NCBI GenBank assembly: GCA_963830455.1
Contig: CAWHMT010000004.1
Coordinates: forward strand, 186,001 to 250,000
Source: 20CM-2-65-7 sp963830455
Lineage (GTDB): Bacteria > Gemmatimonadota > Gemmatimonadetes > Gemmatimonadales > GWC2-71-9
DNA length: 64,000 nucleotides
Direction: 5' to 3'
Shown here: positions 43,180 to 50,692 of the stretch, piece after piece
Layout of the letters: each line of letters begins with the position of its first letter
Numbering within the stretch: position 1 is the first letter of the stretch
Translations under genes and position numbers: made by a program
Notes under the pieces: generated by a model
What the model was told of the DNA's origin: nothing
Seen by the model: the letters and a program-made list of their open reading frames with translations, nothing else
The model's database searches: none

Positions 43180-44013
43180 GTGCGTCACCGTACCTGGCCC
43201 GTTTTCCTCTGTGTTGTCGGTCTCCCCGCCTGCTCCCGGCCTGAAGCGCCCCGGCAAGCGATTGCCGCGGCGAGTACGGCGGACTCGATCATCCCTGATG
43301 GCCCCTTTGGCGACGCCGTGCGCCGCGGCCGGGCGATTCTGCTGGCAACCCGCGACAGCCTACCGAGCCACGTGGGAAACCAGCTGCGTTGTACCAGCTG
43401 TCATCTCGACGCCGGGCGCCGGGAGATGGGCTCCTGGGTCGGCGTGTTCGGGCGCTATCCGCAATACCGTCCCCGCAGTGGCATCGTCGAAACGATCGAA
43501 TACCGCGTCAATGACTGCTTCCGCCGCAGCATGAACGGCACCGCGCTGGACCCGGCGGGTACCGACATGCGCGACATCGTGGCCTACCTGGCGTTTCTGT
43601 CTCGGGGAACCCCGGTGGGCCCGCCCACCGTGGCACCCGGAACGCGACTCCAGAAGTGGGCTTCGTTTTCGGCGGACACCGCGGCGGGCGCGCGCGTGTT
43701 CGGCGCGTCGTGCGCGAAGTGCCACGGCGCGGCCGGGGAGGGAAGCGCTGTCGCGCCCCCGGTGTGGGGTCCGCAGTCGTACAACGTGGGAGCGGGGATG
43801 ACGCGCGTCCGCGCCGCGGCCGAGTTCATCCGGCACAACATGCCGTTCGACGCACCCGGAACGCTCACCGACCAGCAGGCCTTTGACGTCGCCGCATACG
43901 TGAATGCGCAGCCGCGACCCGATTACAAAGGCAAGGAAAACGACTGGCCGAACGGCGATCCGCCACCCGATGTTGCGTATCCAACGCGGTCCGCCACACG
44001 CCGCGTCCCGTAG
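43180..44013 (+). CDS. TsdA-like dihaem cytochrome c (putative thiosulfate dehydrogenase)
   Basis: 277-aa exported cytochrome. The GTG start gives a lipoprotein-type signal (VRHRTWPVFLCVVGLPAC). Two haem c sites: C71-TSC-H75 and C178-AKC-H182. Cys113 in NDCFRRSMNG lies 42 residues after the first haem cysteine, close to the unusual axial cysteine of TsdA thiosulfate dehydrogenase (43 in the Allochromatium enzyme). TsdA joins two thiosulfates to tetrathionate. The gene is directly upstream (23 bases) of a Tat-exported DsrE-like protein, another sulfur-related family. Activity is inferred; a tetrathionate-reducing direction is equally possible. Confidence 0.8.
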   Translation: MRHRTWPVFLCVVGLPACSRPEAPRQAIAAASTADSIIPDGPFGDAVRRGRAILLATRDSLPSHVGNQLRCTSCHLDAGRREMGSWVGVFGRYPQYRPRSGIVETIEYRVNDCFRRSMNGTALDPAGTDMRDIVAYLAFLSRGTPVGPPTVAPGTRLQKWASFSADTAAGARVFGASCAKCHGAAGEGSAVAPPVWGPQSYNVGAGMTRVRAAAEFIRHNMPFDAPGTLTDQQAFDVAAYVNAQPRPDYKGKENDWPNGDPPPDVAYPTRSATRRVP

Positions 44014-44036
44014 TTCACCACCTGAGGAGGTTTCCG

Positions 44037-44708
44037 ATGTTCGAGTTCAACGACGTCACTACTCCCCGCCGCGGCTTTTTGGGTACTCTTGCCGCCACCG
44101 CGGCCGCAGGTCTCGCCAGCCTGACCCCGCTGCGGCTCGAGGCGCAGCCGCGCCGCGGATCGAGCGGCGTGGATGCGGCGTTCGAGACGTGGCTCAACCG
44201 GATCACGGGGAAGCACAAGATGGTGTTCGACGCGCCCGAGGTGAACGGCGGCATGCCGGTGATCTGGCCGCGCGTCTGGCTCAACGGCAACAACGAGAAT
44301 TACGGCACCAAGGACGCCGACAACTCCGGCGTGGTCGTGCTCCGTCACTCGGCCATTCCGATTGCCATGAAGGATGAGGTGTGGGCGAAGTACAAACTGG
44401 GCGAGGCGTTCAACATCAAAGACGGCGATGCACCGGCCGTCAAGAACGGTTTCGCGAAGGTAATGCCCTTGCCGCTGCCGGGCACCGGGCTCGAAGCGCT
44501 GCTCGCGAGTGGCGTGCTGGTCGGTGTGTGCAACGTCGCACTCACCGTCTACAGCGCCATGGTGGCGCAGAAGATGGGGCAGGATCCCGCCGCCGTGAAG
44601 GCGGACTGGGTTGCCGGCCTGCTGCCCGGCTGCCAGGTCGTGCCCTCAGGCGTGCTCGCGGTGGCGAGAACGCAGGAGAAGGGCTGCGGGTACTGTTTCG
44701 CGGGCTAA
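44037..44708 (+). CDS. Tat-exported DsrE-like protein
   Basis: 223 aa. GAGGAGG lies six bases before the ATG. The N-terminus TPRRGFLGTLAATAAAGLASL is a twin-arginine signal. The mature part ends in the pattern of periplasmic DsrE/DsrF-like proteins: CNVALTVYSAM (position of the conserved cysteine), then LLPGCQVVPSGVLAVARTQEKG. Several further cysteines (in LLPGCQV and the C-terminal CGYC) are candidate sulfur-binding sites. It follows the TsdA-like cytochrome closely, so a joint role in periplasmic sulfur transfer is plausible. A hairpin (44739-44766) follows. Confidence 0.75.
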   Translation: MFEFNDVTTPRRGFLGTLAATAAAGLASLTPLRLEAQPRRGSSGVDAAFETWLNRITGKHKMVFDAPEVNGGMPVIWPRVWLNGNNENYGTKDADNSGVVVLRHSAIPIAMKDEVWAKYKLGEAFNIKDGDAPAVKNGFAKVMPLPLPGTGLEALLASGVLVGVCNVALTVYSAMVAQKMGQDPAAVKADWVAGLLPGCQVVPSGVLAVARTQEKGCGYCFAG

Positions 44709-44738
44709 CCCCGCGTCGCGGTAAGAGGCGGTGAAAGG

Positions 44739-44768
44739 CGGCGAGGGGACGGTAAGACCCTCGCCGTC
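44739..44768. terminator. hairpin between convergent genes, probable terminator
   Basis: CGGCGAGGG (44739-44747) and CCCTCGCCG (44758-44766) form a perfect 9-bp stem with a 10-base loop, followed by TCTT. It sits between the DsrE-like gene and the convergent membrane protein, so may serve both. The T-tract is weak. Confidence 0.6.
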
Positions 44769-44769
44769 T

Positions 44770-45231
44770 TCATTCGAGCGTTGAACGCTCGGGCGCGGCC
44801 TGACGGGCGTACGTTAGACCGCGCATCGTGCTGTAGGCGAAGATGAGCATGCCGGTAACGCGAATCAGCTGGCCCACGAGTTGGTCGTGATCGAGCAATC
44901 CCACCTCGCCGAGCAGGTAGGTCCAGTCATGCTCGCCCCCTCCGACCAGTGGGAGCTCCTGGGCCTGCGCGTCCTGCGCATACCTCGCGACGTTCCAGAG
45001 ATTCTGCGCGACCCACCATGCGGCGACGGTCGCCGCGTGACGATCCGGTCGTCGCCAGAAGTACCAGACGAAGGCAAGCGGGAAGAGCAACTGCAGGAGC
45101 GTGCCGCCAAGCACACCGACAAACTCGCCGAACGGTCCGAAGACCAGATGACCGGTTTCATGGATGGCGAGATCGACGTTGTCGAGCAGGCCGTAGTGGT
45201 CCGGAACGACGAGATAGTACAGGCCATACAC
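44770..45231 (-). CDS. small membrane protein with HExxH motif
   Basis: 153 aa from the GTG at 45231. Three to four hydrophobic segments; AIHETGHLVFGPFGEF near the N-terminus is a HExxH zinc-metalloprotease-like motif followed by a membrane helix (TLLQLLFPLAFVWYFW), as in membrane-embedded M50-like peptidases. A EHDW acidic site lies farther on. In-frame codons continue upstream (LEIERQARGRQLLTAALG) to a CTG at 45285 overlapping the previous stop, and complete the first membrane helix, but contain no ATG/GTG/TTG. The real start may therefore be non-canonical. It is the last gene of the ATP-grasp/zinc-ribbon cassette. Confidence 0.7.
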   Translation of the reverse strand: MYGLYYLVVPDHYGLLDNVDLAIHETGHLVFGPFGEFVGVLGGTLLQLLFPLAFVWYFWRRPDRHAATVAAWWVAQNLWNVARYAQDAQAQELPLVGGGEHDWTYLLGEVGLLDHDQLVGQLIRVTGMLIFAYSTMRGLTYARQAAPERSTLE

Positions 45232-45275
45232 GCCGAGCGCCGCGGTGAGCAGCTGCCGGCCGCGCGCCTGGCGCT

Positions 45276-46268
45276 CTATTTCCAGCCCCGCAGGCTGCGC
45301 ACGAAATCATGCAGCACCAGGAATTTCTCGTACAGGCGCACGCCTTTGCGCTTGCGGCCGAACTCGGCGAACAACTCGCGGAGACGGCCGCGGCGCGTCA
45401 CGTAGAACCGGAACGTCTCGGCGAAATCCTCCTGCGGATGCGTCGCGGCGTACGCGCTCACGTAATCGGTGAGCGTCGTGGCGATCCGGCGCCGCTCGAA
45501 GTCCACCCAATGCTCGTCCGCGACGCGATACGCCTTGCGCACTTCGCCGAAGGCGCGGCGGAACCGGCCAGAACGCGTCCAGGACCAGTGATGGTAGAGG
45601 AAGGAGTGACCGAGCTCATGCAGGAGCAGGCCCGTGAGCATGTTCCACGAGATCTCGTCGCGACGCCGCTTCCCCGTGACGTAACGGCGATCGAGCTCGA
45701 TCACCTTGGGCGCGCGCGGCGCGACGCCTGACACGCCGGGACGGAGCGCGACGCGGTACTGCCAATCGCGAATCCGGGAGACGATGAGCAGACGGCGCGC
45801 CCGTCGCAGCGCGCGCGGGATGAGGTCCCGCCCGGTCGCGTCCTCCCCGCACCAGGGGCAGGTGGCCATCCAGTCGTCCACACCGCGATCGCAGCGCGGG
45901 CACGAGTTCTGGAAGTGATCGTAGCGCCACGACTGCGCGCGCCCGCACCAGGGACAAAAGCGCATCGGGTACATCACGCCGCCGCCGCAGCCCCAGTCGC
46001 AGCGCGCGTGGAATTTGAAACCCTTGGGCGCCTTGAGCGGCTCGTCGCTGGAGTCCTTGTCCTTGATATCGCGGCCGCACCACGGACAGAACGACGAGGC
46101 GTCCGACACCATCCAGCCGCAGTAGGCGCATTCCGCCCCGGTCTCGCGCTGGGTGTCTTCCCATTCGAGCCGGCGGCTGCAGCTCGGGCAGTAGCTCCAG
46201 AACCGCTCCAGCTCGGTATGGCAGTGGGGACAGCGCAGCTCGGGGGTCGGCACCTCGCGACGGCTCAT
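45276..46268 (-). CDS. zinc-ribbon protein with C-terminal zinc metallopeptidase domain
   Basis: 330 aa. The N-terminal half carries four paired-cysteine zinc ribbons (C13/C16-C27/C30, C47/C50-C61/C64, C90/C94-C105/C108, C123/C126-C137/C140), most ending CPWCG. The C-terminal half has HELGH at 217-221 and THPQEDFAETF at 276-286, the signature of the putative zinc-binding metallopeptidase family (gluzincin-like; family knowledge). No signal peptide, so it acts in the cytoplasm. Its ATG overlaps the stop of the ATP-grasp gene (ATGA), implying strict co-expression. The substrate is unknown. Confidence 0.85.
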   Translation of the reverse strand: MSRREVPTPELRCPHCHTELERFWSYCPSCSRRLEWEDTQRETGAECAYCGWMVSDASSFCPWCGRDIKDKDSSDEPLKAPKGFKFHARCDWGCGGGVMYPMRFCPWCGRAQSWRYDHFQNSCPRCDRGVDDWMATCPWCGEDATGRDLIPRALRRARRLLIVSRIRDWQYRVALRPGVSGVAPRAPKVIELDRRYVTGKRRRDEISWNMLTGLLLHELGHSFLYHHWSWTRSGRFRRAFGEVRKAYRVADEHWVDFERRRIATTLTDYVSAYAATHPQEDFAETFRFYVTRRGRLRELFAEFGRKRKGVRLYEKFLVLHDFVRSLRGWK

Positions 46269-47263
46269 CGCGCCAGCGCCTCATCCACGATGCGTTGGAT
46301 GAACGCGTTGTATTTGAGCCCCGACTTCTTGGCGGCCTCCGCCAGCTCGTGCTCGTCGGCAATGAACGGATTGGGATTCACCTCGAGGACGTACACCTCG
46401 TCGTCGTGCGCGAGGCGCACGTCCACCCGCCCGTAGTCCTGCAGCCACAGGGCGTGAAAGGCGGTGCTGCAGATCTCCCCGATGCGGGTCGTGAGCTGCT
46501 CGGAGACGCCTTTGGCGAAGACGTTCTTGATCTGCTTTTTCTTGCGGTACTCCTCGTCCCACTTGGCCTTGTATGTCGCGATGCGGTGCTCGCCGATTTC
46601 GGGCTCGCCGAACGTCATCTCCGTGAGCGGCAGCACCTCGAGCTCGTCGTTGCCGATCAGGCCGACGTACACCTCGCGGCCTTCGACCAGCTCCTCGACG
46701 ATCGCGGCCTGATGGTACTTGGTGTGGATGAACTCGATCCGCTGTTTCAGGCTCGCGTCGTCCTCGACGACCGATGCCTGCGCGATGCCGATCGACGCGT
46801 CCTCGAGCAGCGGCTTGACGATGAGCGGGAACCGCAGCTCGGACGGGCGCACCAGCTCGTCGCCTTCGTGGAACTCGGCGAACGCCGGCACCCGGATGCC
46901 GTGGAAGGCGAGCACTTTCTTGGTGAGCGACTTGTTGCGCGCGACGAGCAGCGCGGTGGGAGAGGAGCCCGTGTAGCGATAGCCGTACATGTCCAGCAGC
47001 GCCGCGATCGCATATTCGTGGCGTGCGTTCTTGCGAAAGCCCTCGCAGCCGTTGAACACGAGCTTGGGCTGGAACGCCGCCAGCTTCGTGAGCAGCGGCA
47101 CGACGTCATCGCCGATGCCGATCATCAGGACGTCGTGCCCGCCGGCCATCAGCGCGCGCGCGACATCGTACTCAGCCTCCTCGACCTTTTGATCGATCTC
47201 GTGCTTGAACGCCGCGTCATCCCACTCGGGGTGCAGCGAATCGAAGATGACGGCGATTCTCAT
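46265..47263 (-). CDS. ATP-grasp ligase, D-Ala-D-Ala ligase-like
   Basis: 332-aa carboxylate-amine ligase. The N-terminal preATP-grasp domain (RIAVIFDSLHPEWDD, LVFNGCEGF) leads to YTGSSPTALLVARNKSLTKKVL, PLIVKPLLEDASIGI (ATP lysine), VEELVEGREVYVGLIGN and VLEVNPNPFI (metal-binding Glu/Asn), all as in Ddl. It differs from standard Ddl in the 40-residue charged region KWDEEYRKKKQIKNV and in lacking mur/fts neighbours, so peptide or amino-acid ligation of another substrate is likely. GAGGAG precedes the ATG. It is the first gene of the cassette with the zinc-ribbon peptidase. Confidence 0.88.
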   Translation of the reverse strand: MRIAVIFDSLHPEWDDAAFKHEIDQKVEEAEYDVARALMAGGHDVLMIGIGDDVVPLLTKLAAFQPKLVFNGCEGFRKNARHEYAIAALLDMYGYRYTGSSPTALLVARNKSLTKKVLAFHGIRVPAFAEFHEGDELVRPSELRFPLIVKPLLEDASIGIAQASVVEDDASLKQRIEFIHTKYHQAAIVEELVEGREVYVGLIGNDELEVLPLTEMTFGEPEIGEHRIATYKAKWDEEYRKKKQIKNVFAKGVSEQLTTRIGEICSTAFHALWLQDYGRVDVRLAHDDEVYVLEVNPNPFIADEHELAEAAKKSGLKYNAFIQRIVDEALAR

Positions 47264-47272
47264 ATCATCTCC

Positions 47273-48682
47273 TCAACGTCCACCGGAGACGTGGAGGTCG
47301 AGTGCACTCACCCGCCGCATGTCTCGCCGTACGCTCGTGAGTCCGATGAGGATGATCACGCCGCCCAGGAACCCGACGGCCGGTAGGAGCAGCATCGCGC
47401 CCCGCAGGCTGCCGGTACGGTCCGAGAGATAGCCGATGAGGGGAGGCGCCAGCGCGTCGCCCGCGAGGTGCGAAAACAAGACAAACGCCCCCAGCACCGA
47501 TGCCTGGACCGCCGGGGGGACGACATCGAGAATCACCGCGATCAGTGGACCGTTGTACCAGGTATAGAAGAAATACGTCGCGAGAACAAGCGGCGTGAAC
47601 CAGCGGAGATCGTCAACGAGGAGCAACAACGCGCAGACCGGGGCACCGAGCACAAATCCCGCGCCGGACGCGAGCACGCGACCGCCAGGCCACCGCTGCT
47701 GCAGTCGATCGGCGAACCGCCCGCCTACCAGCGCGCCACCGACACCGCCGACAAGGGCCCAGAAGCCGAATTCAGAGCCCACGCGCGCGACTGAAAGGCC
47801 GTGCACCCGCTGCATGAACGCCGCCGCCCAGGCGATCAGTCCGTTCACGGCGAATGTCACCATGGCGCCGCCGAGAAAGACCCAGATGAGCGTCGGCGTG
47901 CGCAGCACCAGCACCGCGGCGTCCTGAAAGTCGTCGAACGCCCCCGCGGCGACTGCGCCAGCCGCGGTCGTGCGTCCCACGGCCAGCGGCACCAGCCGCC
48001 AAACCGTCCACGCGATGCCGGCGCTCACGCCCACACCAAACACGGCCGTGCCAATGAGAGGGGGGATGCCCTCAAAGAGCGCCAGCAACGCCGCGATGGC
48101 GGCCCCGACTCCCGCGCAGATGGCGAGCGGCGCGACATACTGCGTGACGCCATGCATGCCGTGTCGCCACCACCCGCGAAGAGTCTCGACGATGGGGGGG
48201 GGCGGCCGGCGATCCAGCTCGCGCAGCCGCGATGCGAGCAAGGCGAGGACGAGTCCCGGAAATCCCATCCAGATGAATGCCCAGCGCCACCCGTAGCGCT
48301 CCGCAATGATGCCGCCGAGCCAGATCCCAAGGACGCCACCGAGCGCCATGCCCACCGAGTAGATGCCGATCGCGAACGCGCGCCGGCGGCCCTTGTAGTA
48401 CTGCGCGATGATCGCCTGCGACGCCGGGCCGTAGCCCGCTTCGCCGAATCCCACGAGCGCGCGGCAGGTGAAGAGCTGCCAGAAGTGCCGAACGAATCCA
48501 CCGGCCGTGGTCGCCGCGCTCCACACGGTGACGCCCCACGTGATGACGGCGCGCCGGGAACGGAGATCGCCGATCACGCCGAGCGGCAGCGCGGCGAGCG
48601 ACAACACGATGATGTACGCGGAGCCGAGCCATCCGAGCTGCGCGTCGGTGAGGTTCAGCTCGCGCTTGACCGGCTCGAACAC
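47273..48682 (-). CDS. MFS transporter (Spinster-like)
   Basis: 469 aa from the first canonical start, a GTG at 48682 (MFEPVKRELNLTDAQLG). The family normally begins with a full helix; the in-frame upstream codons do encode it (YVLGLLTLVNLLNYLDRNVVYAVFEP, about 48748-48670), but no ATG/GTG/TTG exists between the preceding stop and 48682. Translation probably starts at a rare codon such as CTG 48808 or 48742, or the sequence has an indel. Other motifs: GDLRSRR loop 2-3 and GEAGYGPASQAIIAQYYKGRRRAFAIGI. It follows the deoxyhypusine-synthase-like gene, suggesting export or import of a related small molecule. Confidence 0.85.
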   Translation of the reverse strand: MFEPVKRELNLTDAQLGWLGSAYIIVLSLAALPLGVIGDLRSRRAVITWGVTVWSAATTAGGFVRHFWQLFTCRALVGFGEAGYGPASQAIIAQYYKGRRRAFAIGIYSVGMALGGVLGIWLGGIIAERYGWRWAFIWMGFPGLVLALLASRLRELDRRPPPPIVETLRGWWRHGMHGVTQYVAPLAICAGVGAAIAALLALFEGIPPLIGTAVFGVGVSAGIAWTVWRLVPLAVGRTTAAGAVAAGAFDDFQDAAVLVLRTPTLIWVFLGGAMVTFAVNGLIAWAAAFMQRVHGLSVARVGSEFGFWALVGGVGGALVGGRFADRLQQRWPGGRVLASGAGFVLGAPVCALLLLVDDLRWFTPLVLATYFFYTWYNGPLIAVILDVVPPAVQASVLGAFVLFSHLAGDALAPPLIGYLSDRTGSLRGAMLLLPAVGFLGGVIILIGLTSVRRDMRRVSALDLHVSGGR

Positions 48683-48788
48683 CGCGTAGACGACGTTGCG
48701 GTCGAGGTAATTGAGCAGGTTGACCAGCGTCAGCAGGCCCAGGACGTACGCGGCGTACGCCCTGGTGGGGGTGCCGGACTTCGCGGTG

Positions 48789-49925
48789 TCAGGTCGCGCG
48801 GCCGCCAGTTGCCGCCTCGGCGCGCGCGTCGCGATCCTCTTTGGCCTCGAGATAGGAATCGGTGAGCTCGCGCATCATGTCCGCGCGCCTGTGGTACAGG
48901 CGCTTCAGCGTCCGGGGCTTGCGCCGGGCCAGCGCGTACGCGGCCAGTATGGGAAACGCGACGGTGTTGTCGAGATACGCCACAACGGTGCCGGGCAGCT
49001 TGTCCGGATCCACCTTGCCCCAGCTCACCGCCTCCGCCGGCGTCGCTCCCGAGAGGCCGCCCGTGTCGGGACGGGCATCGGTCAGCTGGAGGTAGTAGTC
49101 GTGGCCCTTCTCGCTGATGCCGAGCACTTCCTGAATCTGCGGCTCGGTTTGCAGCACGAAGTTCTTGGGACTGCCGCCGCCGATGATCAGCACGCCGCTC
49201 TTGCCGCCGCGCACCTTGGCCGAGAACACGATCGACGAGGTCTCGTTCACGTCGGCGCTCACGTCGAAGCGCAGCTTGCTTCCCGAGAGGGCCTGCTCGG
49301 CGACGTTCATCCCGATCGACGAATCTCCGGGCGAGGACGTGTAGATCGGCACCGCCGCGGCATGCGCCGCGCCGAGCACCGATTTCCGCGTCAGCCCGAG
49401 CGCCTGCTCACGCTCCAGCACGTAGCCGCCCAGCAGGTAGTGGTATTCGGCGGTGCTCATGGGCCGCTGAAATTCGGGCCGGGCCGAGACATCGCGGACG
49501 AAGCGGTCCGTCGACAGCAGGACGTCGTAATCGAAGAAGACGTCGTAGATCCGCACGACGCCCTCTTCACGCAACACCACGTCGTCGGCGAACGGCGTGC
49601 CGCGATGCATCGCCATGCCCAGGCCGAAGTGCGCATCGTGATACAGATTCGCGCCGGTGGACACCATCCAGTCGATGAATCCCGCTTCGATCAGCGGGAT
49701 CATCGTCGACATGCCGAGTCCCGCCGGGGTCATCGCACCGGTCAGGCTCATCCCGACGGTCACATCGTCTTCGAGCATGCGCTCGGCAAACAGCCGGCAG
49801 CCTTCGCTCAACCGGCCCGCGTTGTACGCCAGAAACGCGTTGTCGACGAGCTCGGCGACGGTCTCTTTGCCGGTGACCGGCTTCGGATTGATGCGCTGGC
49901 CGCGCAGGTATTCGTTTTGGGTCAT
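48789..49925 (-). CDS. deoxyhypusine synthase-like NAD enzyme
   Basis: 378 aa from ATG 49925 (MTQNEYLRG), which overlaps the LOG gene's stop as ATGA. It matches the deoxyhypusine synthase fold: LTGAMTPAGLG, STGANLYHDAHFG, SSPGDSSIGMN, VLIIGGGSPKNF and EAVSWGK, the last holding the lysine that carries the aminobutyl group in eukaryotic DHS. Bacteria lack eIF5A, and bacterial relatives act as homospermidine synthases or have unknown roles. The downstream MFS gene and the spermidine-synthase-like gene elsewhere in the window make a polyamine role plausible but unproved. Confidence 0.9.
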   Translation of the reverse strand: MTQNEYLRGQRINPKPVTGKETVAELVDNAFLAYNAGRLSEGCRLFAERMLEDDVTVGMSLTGAMTPAGLGMSTMIPLIEAGFIDWMVSTGANLYHDAHFGLGMAMHRGTPFADDVVLREEGVVRIYDVFFDYDVLLSTDRFVRDVSARPEFQRPMSTAEYHYLLGGYVLEREQALGLTRKSVLGAAHAAAVPIYTSSPGDSSIGMNVAEQALSGSKLRFDVSADVNETSSIVFSAKVRGGKSGVLIIGGGSPKNFVLQTEPQIQEVLGISEKGHDYYLQLTDARPDTGGLSGATPAEAVSWGKVDPDKLPGTVVAYLDNTVAFPILAAYALARRKPRTLKRLYHRRADMMRELTDSYLEAKEDRDARAEAATGGRAT

Positions 49926-50692
49926 CGTGTGCTCTGGCTTTTCGATTGCATGGCGCGGAACGCGCGCGTGCGCCGTTCCCGAGCTTCCACGATCCACCCG
50001 AGAGCTTCCTTGGGGTCGTCGGTCACGAGGAAGAGATTCAGGTCTTCCGGTGCGATTTTGCCCTCTCCCGCCACCCGCTGTTTGAGCCAGTCAGCCAGGC
50101 CACCCCAGTACGCGCGGCCGAACAGCACGACCGGGAATTGTTTCACCTTGCCCGTCTGGACCAGGGTCAGCGCTTCGAACAGCTCGTCCATGGTGCCGTA
50201 GCCGCCGGGAAAGGTGATGAATGCGGTCGAATACTTCACGAACATCGTCTTCCGGACAAAGAAGTAACGGAAATTGATCGAGCGCTCGACCCACCGGTTG
50301 GTGCCCTGCTCGAAGGGCAGCTCGATGTTGCAGCCGATCGACAGCCCGCCGCCTTCCTTGGCGCCGCGATTGGCGGCTTCCATGATGCCGGGGCCGCCGC
50401 CGGTGATGATCGCAAAACCCTCTTTGGCCAGCATCCGGGAGGTCTCGCGTGCCGCCTCGTAGTAGGGATCGCTTTCGGCCGTGCGCGCCGAGCCGAACAC
50501 CGTCACCGCGTTGCGCACATCGGACAGCGTATCGAACCCCTCGACGAACTCGCCCATGATGCGCAGCACGCGCCACGGATCGGTGCTCGTGAAGGAAGCC
50601 CGCCGCTCGACCGGAACGGTCTGCGGCGCTGTGAGGAGTTGTTCGTCTTCAGTGAGCGGGCTGCGCGGCGAGGCGCTCGGTTGCTCTGACAT
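49922..50692 (-). CDS. TIGR00730/LOG-family Rossmann protein
   Basis: 256-aa protein of the lysine-decarboxylase-like/LOG family, whose studied members are nucleoside 5'-monophosphate phosphoribohydrolases (cytokinin-activating or ppGpp-binding). Motifs: VTVFGSART at the first strand, IITGGGPGIMEAANRGAKEGGG (phosphate loop) and ITFPGGYGTMDELFEALTLVQ (PGGxGTxxE). ATG at 50692 with AGGA five bases upstream; an ATG at 50698 is also possible. It overlaps the aminotransferase gene by 44 bases upstream and the DHS-like gene downstream. Confidence 0.92.
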   Translation of the reverse strand: MSEQPSASPRSPLTEDEQLLTAPQTVPVERRASFTSTDPWRVLRIMGEFVEGFDTLSDVRNAVTVFGSARTAESDPYYEAARETSRMLAKEGFAIITGGGPGIMEAANRGAKEGGGLSIGCNIELPFEQGTNRWVERSINFRYFFVRKTMFVKYSTAFITFPGGYGTMDELFEALTLVQTGKVKQFPVVLFGRAYWGGLADWLKQRVAGEGKIAPEDLNLFLVTDDPKEALGWIVEARERRTRAFRAMQSKSQSTR

